Below are positions 33,282 through 44,500 of a stretch of DNA of 64,000 nt, one piece after another. The notes beneath the pieces were generated by a model that did not search any database, had not been told where the DNA came from, and was given only the letters and a program-made list of their open reading frames with translations. How positions within the stretch are numbered: the stretch's first letter is position 1; every line of letters starts with the position of its first letter. The translations under genes were made by a program, and so were the position numbers. Source of the DNA: Tolypothrix campylonemoides VB511288. Its GTDB lineage: Bacteria; Cyanobacteriota; Cyanobacteriia; Cyanobacteriales; Nostocaceae. The stretch covers positions 150,918 through 214,917 of the forward strand of contig JXCB02000044.1 in assembly GCA_000828075.3 (NCBI GenBank), read 5' to 3'.

Positions 33282-34631
33282 ATGGAAAAACAAACAATTC
33301 ATGTTATCGGAGGTGGACTCGCTGGGACAGAAGCAGCATGGCAAATAGCACAGGCTGGAGTGTCGGTTATTCTTTGGGAAATGCGCCCAAATCGCTTCAG
33401 TGGTGCCCATCATACGGAACATTTGGCGGAATTGGTGTGTAGTAATTCTTTTGGCGCAATGGCAAGCGATCGCGCTGCTGGTCTGTTGCATGAAGAATTG
33501 CGTCAACTCGGTTCTGTTGTGATCTCAAAAGCTGATGAACACGCAGTTCCTGCTGGCGGGGCGCTAGCAGTAGATAGAGGACGATTTAGCCAGGACTTGA
33601 CCGAAACCTTATCTCGCCATCCTCTTATTGAACTGCGCCGGGAAGAACTACGTGTTATTCCTGAGGGAATTGTCGTTTTAGCAACTGGTCCTTTAACCAG
33701 CCCGGAATTGGCGGAAGATTTACGCGGCTTTACCGGGATGGAATACCTCAGCTTTTTCGATGCCGCAAGCCCAATCATCGTAGGAGAATCAATTAACCAC
33801 GACATTGCCTTTATGGCATCGCGCTACGACAAAGGCGAAGCTGCTTATCTCAACTGCCCGATGAATAAAGAGCAGTATTTGCAGTTTTGGCAAGAACTAC
33901 GTACAGCCGAACAAGTGGAATTGAAAGATTTTGAACGGGAAAACGCGAAATTTTTTGAAGCCTGTTTGCCAATAGAAGAACTCGCACGGCGCGGGGAAGA
34001 CACAATGCGCTACGGTCCCCTCAAACCAGTCGGGTTGAACCCCCCCTCTATCCCCCCCGCAAGCGGGGGGGACGAAAGGGGGGGGAGAGAACGCCCCTAC
34101 GCCGTGATACAGTTGCGGCAAGAAGACAAAGCAGGTCAACTTTGGAACATGGTAGGATTCCAAACAAATCTGCGTTGGGGCGAGCAAAAGCGAGTCTTCC
34201 AGATGATTCCTGGTTTGGAAAATGCGGAATTTGTGCGGCTGGGGGTGATGCACCGCAACACGTTCATCAATGCGCCTCAGCTTATGTTACCTAGTTTGCA
34301 ATTTAAGGAGCGTCCGACGTTGCTTGGTGCTGGACAGTTGATTGGCACTGAAGGCTATACCGCAGCCGCCGCAGGGGGTTGGTTAGCGGGAACGAATGCA
34401 GCAAGGCTGGCTTTGGGGAAAGAAGCCTTGACCATTTCAAATACAACGATGATGGGGGCGCTGTTTGAGTTTATCAGTTCGGCTTCGCCCAAGCATTTCC
34501 AGCCAATGCCTCCTAACTTTGGGATTTTCCCAGAACTGGGTGAGAAAATCAAAAACAAACAGGAGCGTTACGGACGTTATCGCGATCGCGCTTTAGCTGA
34601 GATCAGGGAATTCGTAACTCGTAATTTCTAA
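33282..34631 (+). CDS. trmFO: Methylenetetrahydrofolate--tRNA-(uracil-5-)-methyltransferase TrmFO
   Basis: 449 residues. The FAD motif [14 protein letters not shown] opens the protein; [47 protein letters not shown] and [12 protein letters not shown] are characteristic TrmFO segments. It makes 5-methyluridine at tRNA position 54 using methylenetetrahydrofolate and FADH2. Residues 253-270 ([18 protein letters not shown]) come from an in-frame palindromic repeat where other TrmFO proteins have a short DPRTG-type turn. The last residues lie in an STRR-type repeat. Confidence 0.95.
   Translation: MEKQTIHVIGGGLAGTEAAWQIAQAGVSVILWEMRPNRFSGAHHTEHLAELVCSNSFGAMASDRAAGLLHEELRQLGSVVISKADEHAVPAGGALAVDRGRFSQDLTETLSRHPLIELRREELRVIPEGIVVLATGPLTSPELAEDLRGFTGMEYLSFFDAASPIIVGESINHDIAFMASRYDKGEAAYLNCPMNKEQYLQFWQELRTAEQVELKDFERENAKFFEACLPIEELARRGEDTMRYGPLKPVGLNPPSIPPASGGDERGGRERPYAVIQLRQEDKAGQLWNMVGFQTNLRWGEQKRVFQMIPGLENAEFVRLGVMHRNTFINAPQLMLPSLQFKERPTLLGAGQLIGTEGYTAAAAGGWLAGTNAARLALGKEALTISNTTMMGALFEFISSASPKHFQPMPPNFGIFPELGEKIKNKQERYGRYRDRALAEIREFVTRNF
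34038..34094. repeat. In-frame C-run/G-run palindrome within trmFO
   Basis: A C-rich arm and a G-rich arm meet at GCAAGC, forming a long stem with an outer repeat of C-run and G-run. It has the same nested architecture as 6811-6879. Its length preserves the trmFO frame and adds about 11 residues. Confidence 0.75.
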
Positions 34632-34691
34632 CTCGTAATACAAAGAGAATAATTACGAATTACGAATTACAATTACGAATTACGAATTATT
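34617..34691. repeat. STRR-type repeat (AATTACG)n with inverted copies
   Basis: Tandem AATTACG units at 34652-34690 and inverse CGTAATT-like units at 34617-34640. It contains the stop codon of trmFO and that of the convergent gene, so both protein ends are repeat-derived. Confidence 0.75.
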
Positions 34692-35007
34692 TTGATGCTT
34701 TGCGTTGGTCTTGAATTGTCTCGTCTTTAGTCGTTGCGATTCCATGTACACCGATCGCAGCGATCGTTGCACCTATGAAGCCCCAAGTCCCGTTAGCAAA
34801 TGCATTCATGCGATGACTCAGACTACGATGATACGCAAGATCCAACTGTCTATTATTCACTCGCGTATCCCTGGTTAACTTGTCCACATACCTTTCGGTT
34901 CTTCCTAGCGCTTCGTAGTCAGTGTTGAACGAGTAAAGCGATGACCCCGCCACCAACAAACCAGGAATAACTAAGGCAATAAAGAGAATGACTCTGCCTA
35001 TGCTCAT
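34687..35007 (-). CDS. Hypothetical protein with two membrane segments
   Basis: 106 residues. Hydrophobic segments at about 3-22 and 71-90 flank a polar, arginine-rich region (YVDKLTRDTRVNNRQLDLAYH). Family not recognised. Clean frame, sensible composition and no competing frame favour a real gene. It converges on trmFO across an STRR repeat. Confidence 0.6.
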   Translation of the reverse strand: MSIGRVILFIALVIPGLLVAGSSLYSFNTDYEALGRTERYVDKLTRDTRVNNRQLDLAYHRSLSHRMNAFANGTWGFIGATIAAIGVHGIATTKDETIQDQRKASK

Positions 35008-35184
35008 ACAACCTCGTTAGGCAATATATTTGAGTTAATGCTGACATAGCGGGAATTTGCTGAGAGTATCTGGCGAACAAATTAGAAAAATCGTCCCTAT
35101 CAGAGGTTCAGGCATATTTTGGGAATAATACTCATGATGTTTGCAACGATACCTTGTACGACTTATAAGCATCACTAGCGAACC

Positions 35185-35868
35185 CTACGGTCCTTGAACA
35201 GGAATATCAGCAACCCTAATCTTGGGCAAATTGCTGTAACTTTGGTCGCTACCAGACATATTATTCGTCGCTAAGGAAAATGACGTGGCTGATGGAGACA
35301 TTCTTCCCGAAAAAACAAATTCCCCCTTGAGAGTCGTCCCAGGTTGAATTTCAATTTCAGAGTTGTCTGGTGGTGCTACCAAGTTGTACTGATTACCCAG
35401 GTTATCTATCAGTACCATGTCCTTACTATTGTTCAACTTGATCGGGTCTTTATGACCATTCGTCACTGCAAGGTTGACCTTAGTACTATCCTCAGCAAAG
35501 GATATACCAGTTAAACGTGCCACAGTGCCATTAGCGTGATTGACTTGGAGGTTGAGAGTTTGAGGTGGTGGTAGTAATGGTGCAGTATCTGTAGAGGTCG
35601 TTTGGGTATCGGTCGTTTGGGTATCAATAGTTTCGAGTGGTGATGCAGTAGGTGTCGCTGCTGTGTTTGCTGGAGGTGAATTTGTGGCAGCATTAGGATT
35701 GATTTGTTCCAATAGAAGCTGTTGCAATCGTGGGGTTTTGATCAATAGCCAAATACCAGCACCTAATACTAATAGTAAAGTAAACAGAATTCCTAGCAGA
35801 AAGCCACGAAAGCCATTATTGCCACGACGGTTGGTTTTAGGTTCTTGTTGAAAGCGGTTTTCCGTCAT
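35185..35868 (-). CDS. Membrane-anchored protein with extracellular beta domain
   Basis: About 227 residues from MTENRFQQEPKTNRR (35868). A positively charged start, one membrane helix (about 22-45), then a Thr/Pro-rich linker with TQTTDTQTT repeats, and a C-terminal beta-rich domain (SFAEDSTKVNLAVTNGHKD) like DUF4352-type domains. It is probably exposed outside the cytoplasm. Function unknown. Confidence 0.65.
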   Translation of the reverse strand: MTENRFQQEPKTNRRGNNGFRGFLLGILFTLLLVLGAGIWLLIKTPRLQQLLLEQINPNAATNSPPANTAATPTASPLETIDTQTTDTQTTSTDTAPLLPPPQTLNLQVNHANGTVARLTGISFAEDSTKVNLAVTNGHKDPIKLNNSKDMVLIDNLGNQYNLVAPPDNSEIEIQPGTTLKGEFVFSGRMSPSATSFSLATNNMSGSDQSYSNLPKIRVADIPVQGP

Positions 35869-36142
35869 TTGAATTAAAATTGCTACTTTACACAACAAAG
35901 AATATCTGTTTTGCACCCACCTTTGGATCTATCTTACTAATGATTAGAAATTTTTATGCATAAATAGTTCTATGAAATATCTCTTTATCTATAACATCTG
36001 TAACGGTACAAGATAGGCAGTTGCGCCCAAGCACCAAATTAACTAGATTTGGGATGAGGTTTTTAGGCAATGGTAGTCCAAAAGGCAAATCAAGGTTATA
36101 ATATTATTTATTGCCGTGGCATTTCGGTGTTTGCGGTTTTAA

Positions 36143-36215
36143 GGGCGCGTAGCTCAGTGGATAGAGCAACAGATTCCGGTTCTGTTGGTCGGGGGTTCAA
36201 ATCCCTCCGCGCTCG
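36143..36215 (+). tRNA. trnR-CCG: tRNA-Arg (anticodon CCG)
   Basis: A full cloverleaf: acceptor stem GGGCGCG with CGCGCTC (one G-T pair), D-arm with AGCTCAGTGGATAGAGC, anticodon stem ACAGA/TCTGT with loop TTCCGGT giving CCG, and T-loop TTCAAAT. The 3' CCA is not encoded. The gene stands alone and precedes the defence-like island, a common integration position. Confidence 0.95.
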
Positions 36216-37225
36216 TCTTGTGTCGATTGCCAAATTATTTGACCGCCTTGACACATTGATGTAAATGTAATTGACTGTCGCGATCGCCACAAGCGTACTG
36301 CGCTGAGTCGTAAAGGGACACGCTACGCATTGGTGGAGCTTGTAGTCGTATAGAACCGCCGTGGTTGACCAATAAAACGTCGGTCATTTTTGAGCGCTCC
36401 ACACGTTTGTTTAATTTCAAAAATCGGTACAAGCAACTCAAGGACAACAGTCTGCAATTCCTGTAAACTTGACACCAAAAACATATGTATGAAGACTTTC
36501 AGAATTTTCCAGAGAAGCTAAAGCTTCTTTTTCTGTAGTCTCCGTGTAATTTCTGAGGTCTATATTACATTTATGAATTAAATTTGATATGAATTTTAGT
36601 AATTAAATATACTATTATTTTGCTAAAATTTCACATTAATTCAGTTAATAGTAGGACTTTGGTTATGTATAGCAGTTTAAAACAAGTAATCATTGTTTAA
36701 AATTTACTTTTACTCCTCTGTACAAACCAGCACAATTTACGTAAATATATTATACTGAGGAAAAATGGACAAGGTCGCATCTCAGTTCATAGGCAACGCT
36801 TATTTACTTATCAACGCTCAAGACGACATCTACCGTGCAGATGCTTGGTTAATCCTATAAGAACCACGAAACTGCTTTATTTCATCTCTAATATTTTTAA
36901 ATGCATTTCTCTGCAACGACGAATATGCATTGTTTTGTAGTGAAAAATTCCCTATTAACAAGTTAACAATTACTACTTTTCTATACAAAATCAGGCTAGA
37001 GATTGACGGTTTATTAGTGATTTATTATTGCCCGGTTAACTGATGGCATCATAACTGTTTAGCCGACTTCTTGATTTCTCTAAGCGCAGCAGATTTATAT
37101 CTGGCTAGTGCCGAGTTGTCATGCTTTCAATTTTTAAGAACTGCTACGAGGTTTAAGCTTCGGGGTCAAAGTTATGCTGCGCAGTTGTTAAGAAAAACAC
37201 ACTTCTGGAATAGCATCTGTAATAT
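36216..37225. other. Gap of about 1 kb, no convincing gene
   Basis: Mostly A+T-rich. A 53-codon minus-strand frame (36323-36484) is open but has no ribosome binding site and ends in repeat sequence, so it is not called. The repeat-like stretch at 36300-36335 has the look of a dispersed cyanobacterial repeat. The promoter of the methylase operon should lie at the right end; no clear element was seen. Confidence 0.5.
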
Positions 37226-40222
37226 ATGATCGCATTAGAACTACAACAGTCAATCTTAAATTCACTCCAAAATTTGAAAAGTCTTGATGTACTTAAAAGA
37301 TTATTTTGGAGCCAATTGAATTACGAACGAGTAAATCAAGAACTTTCTCATCGGAAATTGACTGATGCAGTTGCTTATGAAGTTAAAAGCTCCCCCTTGT
37401 TATTAGCTTCAGGCGGAGCTAACAATGCTTTCCATATTATTTATACTTGTTTGAAATCAGAAGAATTATCAAGGCAAGGGGAAAGAAATGTTGTCAATCA
37501 TCTTCTAAAAAACCACCCGTATGCTTTATTCGTCTTTTCCAATAAATCACAATCGCGGTGGCACTTTCTTAATGTTAAGTATGAGAACTCGCCCGAAAAA
37601 AGAAAGTTATTTCGCCGCATTACCGTTGGAGAAGGCGAACAATTACGCACAGCGACAGAAAGGATAAGTCTGTTGGATTTGGAGCAAATAAGCCCAAATG
37701 CATCACCCTTAGATATTCAAACACGCCACGACGAAGCATTTGACGTTGAAGCTGTCACTCAAGAATTCTTCCGAGAGTATCGTAAAACTTTTGAAAAAGT
37801 TGAAGGACTCATTCAAGGGATTGAAGGTGATGAAAGTAAGCGGTTATTTACCCAAAAGTTGTTTAACCGTTTGATGTTCATTGTTTTTATCCAAAAAAAA
37901 GGATGGCTGAAGTTCCAACAAAGAACTGATTATATATCAGCTTTGTGGGAAGCTTACCAGGATGACGATGGCATATCCAACAAAAATTTTTATAGAGATA
38001 GGCTTGCCCATTTATTCTTTCGAGGACTAAATAATCCTCAAGAACAGGACATCATAGGAATTAATAATGGTGGTTTTCTCAAAGAACTCATTGGTACTGT
38101 TCCTTACCTAAATGGCGGTCTTTTTGAAGAGGGCGAAGATGATAAAAATCCTAAAATTATTATCCCAGATGATTGTATAGATAGTATTCTTCATGACCTA
38201 TTTCAACGCTTCGCTTTCACGGTTACAGAAAGCACACCCTTAGATGTAGAGGTAGCAGTAGATCCAGAAATGTTGGGAAAGGTGTTCGAGGAATTAGTCA
38301 CAGGAAGACATGAATCTGGAAGTTACTATACTCCCAAGCCAATTGTTTCTTTTATGTGTCGTGAGGCGCTAAAGGGATATTTAAAAACTCAAGTTGCAAC
38401 CGAGTCACATAATGCAGTAGCACAATTTGTTGATGAACATAATCCAGATAATCTGGTTAATCCAGAAGCAACATTAGCAGCATTACGTAAAGTTAGGTGC
38501 TGCGATTTGGCTACTGGAAGTGGAGCTTATTTATTAGGAATGCTCCATGAATTGCTAGATTTACGTCAATGTTTATTTGCAACTAAAGGTTTAGATTCAA
38601 ATACCGTTTATCAACGCAAGTTAGAGATTATTGAAAATAATATTTACGGTATTGATAAAGATGTATTTGCGGTAAATATTGCACGGTTAAGATTATGGCT
38701 ATCGCTTGCTGTTGAGTACCAAGGCGAGAAGCCGAATCCATTACCAAACCTGAAATATAAAATTGAAGTGGGAGATAGTCTCACGGCTCCTAGTCCTACA
38801 ACTACAGGAGTGATTAGGCATGAATTAATCAGCCAATACAGCCAAAAAAAAGCTGAATATATGCGAACCCATGAAGGCGGTAAAAAGCAGAATTTAGAAC
38901 GGGAGATTAATGAGTTAAAAACTCAGATTCGGTTAATAACTAATGGAAGCACAAAAGCACCAGAAGGTTTTGATTGGGCAGTAGAGTTTGCTGAAGTTTT
39001 TGCTGATGGAGGGTTTGATATTCAGGTAGCAAATCCGCCTTATGTGAGGCAGGAATTAATTAAAGATTTAAAGCCGAGACTACAAAAGGTTTATCCAAGT
39101 ACTTATAATGGAACATCTGATTTATATTGTTTCTTTTATGCTCGTGCTTTGCAGTTGTTGAAACCAGGTGGAATGTTAGCCTTTATTTCTTCTAATAAGT
39201 GGTTTTATACTAAGTACGGGGAAAAATTGCGAAAGCATATTGCAGAAAATTGTCATATTAATAGCATTACAGATTTTGGTGAATTACCAGTTTTTAAAAG
39301 CGCTGCTGTTTTAACAATGGTCTTTATGGCACAAATGGGTAAAGCAGTCCAAGAATCAACTATTTTTACACAGGTAGAGACTCTAAATCCACCTTATCCA
39401 AATGTACTTGAGATTATTCAAGCAAAAGGTAAAATTTTACCTAATACTGCGCTAAAAAGTGTTAATTGGAGGTTAACTGACAGCACTTCTGCAAATAGGC
39501 TAGCAAAGATGGAATCAGCAGGTGTTATTTTAAGTGATTATATTGATAATCGGATTTTTTATGGTATTAAAACAGGCTTTAATAAAGCTTTTGTGATTGA
39601 CAACATTAAAAGAGCAGAGTTAATTGCTCAAGATCCGAAGAGTGTAGAGCTTATTAAGGCGCTAGTTGTAGGTAAAGATATTCGGAAGTGGTTGATAAAA
39701 TCTCAGCAAAAATGGTTAATTGTTACAAAAAATGGAGTTGATATTAATAAATATCCAGCTATTTTTAATCATTTAAATCAATGGAAAAATGAGCTAGAAA
39801 AGCGTAGTGATCAAGGTGAATATTGGTGGCAGCTTAGGGCTTGTGCTTACTACGATGAATTTGATAAGCCCAAAATTATTTTTCCTGATATTGCTCAAGA
39901 ACCACGTTTCGTTTTAGATACACAAAAAGTTTATCTTAATGACACAACATTTATGATTCCTATACATGACCTTTACCTACTAGGTGTACTTAATTCATCA
40001 AGTGTAAAAAATTTTTATTCGGAAATTAGTCCGACCATTTTAGGTAAAAATTTACGTTTTAAGCGACAATATGTTGAAAAAATTCCTATTCCTAATGCTT
40101 CAACTACCGAACGAGAAGCAATATCCAAACTAGTCCAAAAATGCCTAGACGCAAAAGGCGTTGGATGTGAAGCATGGGAGAAAGAAATAAGCGATCGCGT
40201 CGCCGCCCTTTATGGACTGTAG
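37226..40222 (+). CDS. N6-adenine DNA methyltransferase (Eco57I/TaqI-type) with specificity domain
   Basis: 998 residues. Motif I DLATGSGAYLLG (near 427) and catalytic NPPYV (near 603) show an N6-adenine methylase. About 400 N-terminal residues precede the methylase and may hold a nuclease or accessory domain; I see no clear PD-ExK site. The end (GVLNSSSVKNFYSEISPTIL, then IPIPNAS) resembles the TaqI-type specificity domain, so target recognition is built in. It starts the 37-45 kb operon and marks host DNA in a defence system. No strong ribosome binding site is seen. Confidence 0.88.
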   Translation: MIALELQQSILNSLQNLKSLDVLKRLFWSQLNYERVNQELSHRKLTDAVAYEVKSSPLLLASGGANNAFHIIYTCLKSEELSRQGERNVVNHLLKNHPYALFVFSNKSQSRWHFLNVKYENSPEKRKLFRRITVGEGEQLRTATERISLLDLEQISPNASPLDIQTRHDEAFDVEAVTQEFFREYRKTFEKVEGLIQGIEGDESKRLFTQKLFNRLMFIVFIQKKGWLKFQQRTDYISALWEAYQDDDGISNKNFYRDRLAHLFFRGLNNPQEQDIIGINNGGFLKELIGTVPYLNGGLFEEGEDDKNPKIIIPDDCIDSILHDLFQRFAFTVTESTPLDVEVAVDPEMLGKVFEELVTGRHESGSYYTPKPIVSFMCREALKGYLKTQVATESHNAVAQFVDEHNPDNLVNPEATLAALRKVRCCDLATGSGAYLLGMLHELLDLRQCLFATKGLDSNTVYQRKLEIIENNIYGIDKDVFAVNIARLRLWLSLAVEYQGEKPNPLPNLKYKIEVGDSLTAPSPTTTGVIRHELISQYSQKKAEYMRTHEGGKKQNLEREINELKTQIRLITNGSTKAPEGFDWAVEFAEVFADGGFDIQVANPPYVRQELIKDLKPRLQKVYPSTYNGTSDLYCFFYARALQLLKPGGMLAFISSNKWFYTKYGEKLRKHIAENCHINSITDFGELPVFKSAAVLTMVFMAQMGKAVQESTIFTQVETLNPPYPNVLEIIQAKGKILPNTALKSVNWRLTDSTSANRLAKMESAGVILSDYIDNRIFYGIKTGFNKAFVIDNIKRAELIAQDPKSVELIKALVVGKDIRKWLIKSQQKWLIVTKNGVDINKYPAIFNHLNQWKNELEKRSDQGEYWWQLRACAYYDEFDKPKIIFPDIAQEPRFVLDTQKVYLNDTTFMIPIHDLYLLGVLNSSSVKNFYSEISPTILGKNLRFKRQYVEKIPIPNASTTEREAISKLVQKCLDAKGVGCEAWEKEISDRVAALYGL

Positions 40223-40279
40223 GACAATATAGAAGAGAACAATCTCGCCTAGAGTATTAAGAAATTTTGAGGGAAAACT

Positions 40280-40849
40280 ATGCAATCCCCTGTAAACTTT
40301 CTCACTGTTGAAGAATACCTCCAATTAGAACAAACTAACGAAATTCGCCATGAATACCTTGGCGGTCAAGTATTCGCAATGTCTGGCGGTAGCAAAGAAC
40401 ATAATACAATTACCCTAAATATTGCCAGCAGACTACGTTCTCATTTACGAGGTGGTTCCTGTAGCGTCTTCATGGCTGACATGAAAGTGAGAATAGAACT
40501 AGCCAATCAAAACAAAAGTGTATTCTACTATCCTGATGTCATTGTAAGCTGCGACCCTAACGACCAAGACCGTTTTTGTTTAAATTATCCTTGTTTAATT
40601 ATAGAAGTGCTATCACCCAGCACAGAAACAACAGATAGAAGAGAAAAACTTGTTAATTACCGAACTTTAGATAGCTTACGGGAATATGTATTAATTTCCC
40701 AAGATGAAATCAAAGTAGAAATTTATCGTAAAGATGAGCAAGGTAATTGGTCACTACAAATCTTGGGTAAGGGAGATGAACTAAAATTAAAATCGGTAGG
40801 GTTAACCCTTACAATGCCAGATATTTACGAAGATGTTTTAACTATTTAG
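40280..40849 (+). CDS. Uma2-family (DUF820) endonuclease-fold protein
   Basis: 189 residues. LTVEEYLQLEQTNEIRHEYLGGQ at the start, YYPDVIVSCD and CLIIEVLSPSTETTDRREKLVNYR contain the acidic and lysine residues of the PD-(D/E)xK-like core. Function of the family is unproven. It lies between methylase and toxin-antitoxin genes with a 57-bp and a 14-bp gap, so it is part of the operon. Confidence 0.85.
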   Translation: MQSPVNFLTVEEYLQLEQTNEIRHEYLGGQVFAMSGGSKEHNTITLNIASRLRSHLRGGSCSVFMADMKVRIELANQNKSVFYYPDVIVSCDPNDQDRFCLNYPCLIIEVLSPSTETTDRREKLVNYRTLDSLREYVLISQDEIKVEIYRKDEQGNWSLQILGKGDELKLKSVGLTLTMPDIYEDVLTI

Positions 40850-40863
40850 GAGAGGGAAAAACG

Positions 40864-41103
40864 ATGCAATCAGCTTTACGTATCACAACCAAAGTTTTAC
40901 CGGGAAACAAAATAGAAATTGAAATCCCCGAAGCTGAAATAGGCGATAGTGTTGATGTATTTGTGATTTTACCAGAAAAAGCTGAACCAAAACGCCGTTC
41001 AGCAGTAGATATTCTTAACGAGTTACCAGGAAGACAACTTTTCAAAACCACCGAAGAAGTAGACAAGTATCTGAAAGAGGAACGGGAATCATGGGAACGC
41101 TAA
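40864..41103 (+). CDS. Antitoxin-like protein of the PIN toxin pair
   Basis: 79 residues, small and charged, beginning MQSALRITTKVLPGNKIEIE, a beta-rich pattern like AbrB/MazE swapped-hairpin antitoxins, and ending with a helical, acidic tail. It overlaps the PIN gene by 13 bp. GAGAGGGAAAAACG precedes the ATG. Identity as antitoxin rests mainly on position. Confidence 0.65.
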   Translation: MQSALRITTKVLPGNKIEIEIPEAEIGDSVDVFVILPEKAEPKRRSAVDILNELPGRQLFKTTEEVDKYLKEERESWER

Positions 41104-41534
41104 ATATTCCCGCTTATAGTTTGGTATATGTAGATACATCAACTGTTATCTATAGCGTTGAGAAGTTTCCTGAGTATGTTCCACTGCTTGCACCTCTATG
41201 GTTAAAACTACAAGCAGGAGAAATTAAAATTGTTAGCAGTGAATTAATTTTGATGGAAACTTTGGTTCTACCTCTGCGAAATTCTAACTCAATTTTAATT
41301 AACGCTTATGAACAGCTTTTGATTTCATCTGAAATGCAACTAATTCCTATAAGTCAATCAATACTGCGACAAGCTGCTAATCTTCGGGCTACAAGTAACC
41401 TCAAAACACCCGATGCTATTCATGCTGCAACAGCTTTATCTGTTAGTTGTAACCAATTTATTACCAACGATAAAGGCTTTCGTAATGTTCCTAGTTTACC
41501 TGTTGTTATCCTCAGTGAAGTTTTAGCATCTTGA
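41091..41534 (+). CDS. PIN-domain (VapC-like) toxin
   Basis: 147 residues. The acidic PIN residues appear in YVDTSTVIYSVEKF, ELILMETLVLPL, TPDAIHAATAL and ITNDKGFRNV, the usual order, so RNA cleavage is likely. Start overlaps the antitoxin gene. Only 3 bp separate its stop from the start of the helicase gene, so the toxin-antitoxin pair is embedded in the defence operon. Confidence 0.85.
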   Translation: MGTLNIPAYSLVYVDTSTVIYSVEKFPEYVPLLAPLWLKLQAGEIKIVSSELILMETLVLPLRNSNSILINAYEQLLISSEMQLIPISQSILRQAANLRATSNLKTPDAIHAATALSVSCNQFITNDKGFRNVPSLPVVILSEVLAS

Positions 41535-41537
41535 ACA

Positions 41538-44500
41538 ATGCCTACCCACGATATTATAGACAACCGCAATCAAAAATTAGTAGACCAAATTAAACGCATT
41601 CTCGATTCAACAGAAGCGGCACATTTTGCGGTAGGTTATTTCTTCCTTTCGGGTTTCACCGCCATTGCGGAACGCCTAACCAGTATTAAAGAATTACGCT
41701 TGCTCATTGGCAATACTAGCAACCGCGAAACCATCGAACAAATAGCCCAAGGATACCGCAGATTAGAATTAATTGAAGATAAAATCGAAGCGCAAAAATA
41801 TCCTAAGCGCAGTGAAGAAAAGCGGATGGCGAATGAAACAGCAGCCAATATCCGTTCCAGCATTGAATTGATGGATCAGACGGATGAAGCCGAGACACTG
41901 GTTAAAAACCTAGTGCAAATGATAGAAGAAAAACGGCTTCACGTCCGCGTTTACACAAAAGGAACTTTACACGCTAAAGCCTATATTTTTGATTACGGTA
42001 CTGTTTATGATAATAAAGGTAGAGCTTTAGAGCGTCAAGAAAAAGGTATTGCGATCATAGGTTCATCTAATCTTACCCTTTCTGGTATTACACACAATAC
42101 TGAACTGAATGTAACCATCCACGGAAACGATAACCATACAGAATTAACTCATTGGTTTAATGAATTATGGAACGAAGCAGAAGATTTTAATGAAGCGTTA
42201 ATGAGAGAAATGAAACAATCTTGGGCGGGTTTACCTGTCCGTCCTTATGATGTTTACTATAAAACTCTCTACGCTCTAGTCAAAGATAGATTAGAAGATA
42301 CTGCGCCAAAAGATTTAATTATAGAAGACGAAATTAGTAAAAAATTAGCAGATTTTCAAAAAGTAGCTGTTAATAATGCCGTACAAAATATCAGAGACTA
42401 TGGAGGTGCTTTTGTCTCAGATGTCGTAGGGCTTGGTAAGAGTTTTATTGGTGCTGCAATTGTTAAAAGATTTGAACAAGTAGAACGCGCACGTCCTTTA
42501 ATTATTTGTCCTGCACCACTAAAAGAAATGTGGGATAGATATGATGAAGTCTACCAGTTAAATGCTCGCGTTCTTTCAATGGGAATGTTAAAAGAAGATG
42601 ACGATGGAGATGTGAAAACATTATTAAATGATTTTAGATTTAAAGATAGAGATTTTGTACTTATAGATGAAAGCCATAACCTACGGAATAATAGCACTCA
42701 AAGATACAAAGTAGTCGAAGCCTTTTTAGGTGCTGGTAAACGTTGTTGCTTTTTAACAGCTACTCCCCGAAATAAAACTGCTTGGGATATTTATCACCAA
42801 CTAAAATTATTCCATCAAGATGAGAAAACTGATTTACCAATAGACCCACCTAATTTAAAAGAATATTTTCAATTAGTAGAAAAGGGTGAGAAAAAATTAC
42901 CAGAATTACTCTCTCATATCCTCATCCGCCGTACCCGCAACCACATCTTGCGTTTTTACGGTTTTGACTCAAAAACTCATCAACAAGTTGATCCAACTAA
43001 CTTTAAAGAGTATTTAGACGGAACCCGACGCGCTTATGTCATCGTTGGTGGTAAGCATCGGTTTTTCCCCAAACGCGAACTAGAAACCATCGAGTACAGC
43101 ATTGAGGACACATACCAAGGACTGTATCAGGATTTACGTCAATACATGGGTAAATCTCGCAAGCGTCAACTGGTTAAACCACCCACAAACGAACTTAGCT
43201 ATGCGCGTTATGGACTATGGAATTATGTTTTGAAAGACAAACAAAAGCAAGAACCTTATAACACTTTGCAACGTGCAGGTGCTAATCTACGGGGTTTAAT
43301 GCGAGTGCTATTGTTTAAGCGCTTTGAGTCGAGTGTTTACGCTTTTCAAGAAACTCTCAAAAAATTATTGATAGTGCATGAAAGATTTTTAAAAGCACTG
43401 TCTCATGGATTCGTCCCCGCAGGAGAAGAAGCACAAACTCTGCTATCGGAAGATTATAACCAAGCAGAAGAACAAGACTTGATGGATGCATTGCAGAAGG
43501 TATCTAATAAATATGATCTAGCTGATTTTGATGCAAAAAAGTTACAACAGCATATCGAGCATGATATTAAACTGCTAAAAAATATTTTGGCATTAGTTGA
43601 ACCAATTACTCCTGATAAAGACGCCAAATTACAGACTCTTATCAATTGGTTATCTAAACCAAATTTAAAAAATAAAAAACGGCTTATTTTTACACAGTAC
43701 GCCGATACAGCAAAGTATTTATACGAGAATTTAAACCCAGACGGTAAGAATAATGACATTGATGTAATTTATAGCGGTAACAACAAAAATAAAGCACGTG
43801 TAGTCGGAAGATTTGCACCTAACGCTAATAAAGAATATAAATTTAAACCAGGAGAATCAGAACTTAATACGTTGATTGCTACCGATGTTTTGGCAGAAGG
43901 TTTAAACCTGCAAGATGGTGATTTAATCATTAATTATGATTTGCATTGGAACCCAGTTAAACTCATTCAGCGTTTTGGTCGGATTGACCGAATTGGCAGT
44001 GATAAAGATGTCATTTATGGATATAACTTTTTACCAGAACTAGGTATTGAGCGTAATTTAGGTTTGAAACAAAAACTTAAAAACAGAATACAAGAAATTC
44101 ACGATACCATCGGTGAAGATGCTGCCATTCTTGATAAAACAGAACAACTTAACGAAGAAGCAATGTATGCCATTTACGAACAAAATGGTAAACAGTTGAG
44201 TTTATTTGATATTGAGGATGAAGATAATTTCTTAGATTTAAATGAAGCTGAGGAAATCTTGAGAAAATTACAAAAAGATAACCCTGGTGAATTCGATCGC
44301 ATCGCCAATTTACCGCATGGTATTCGCACTGCTAAATTTTCCATGCTGAAGGGCACATACATTTTCTGTGAAGCTTCTGACCCTAATCGACCTGATATTA
44401 AAGGCTACCAGCAATTATTTTTACTAGATGAGAAGGGGAATATAGCCTCCAGGGACATCCCCCGTATTCTCGGTGCAATTAAAGCTGACGATACCACGCC

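Noticed and set aside
36323-36484. 53-codon minus-strand frame
   Set aside because: No ribosome binding site, ends in repeat DNA, no family known to me; kept only as a note.
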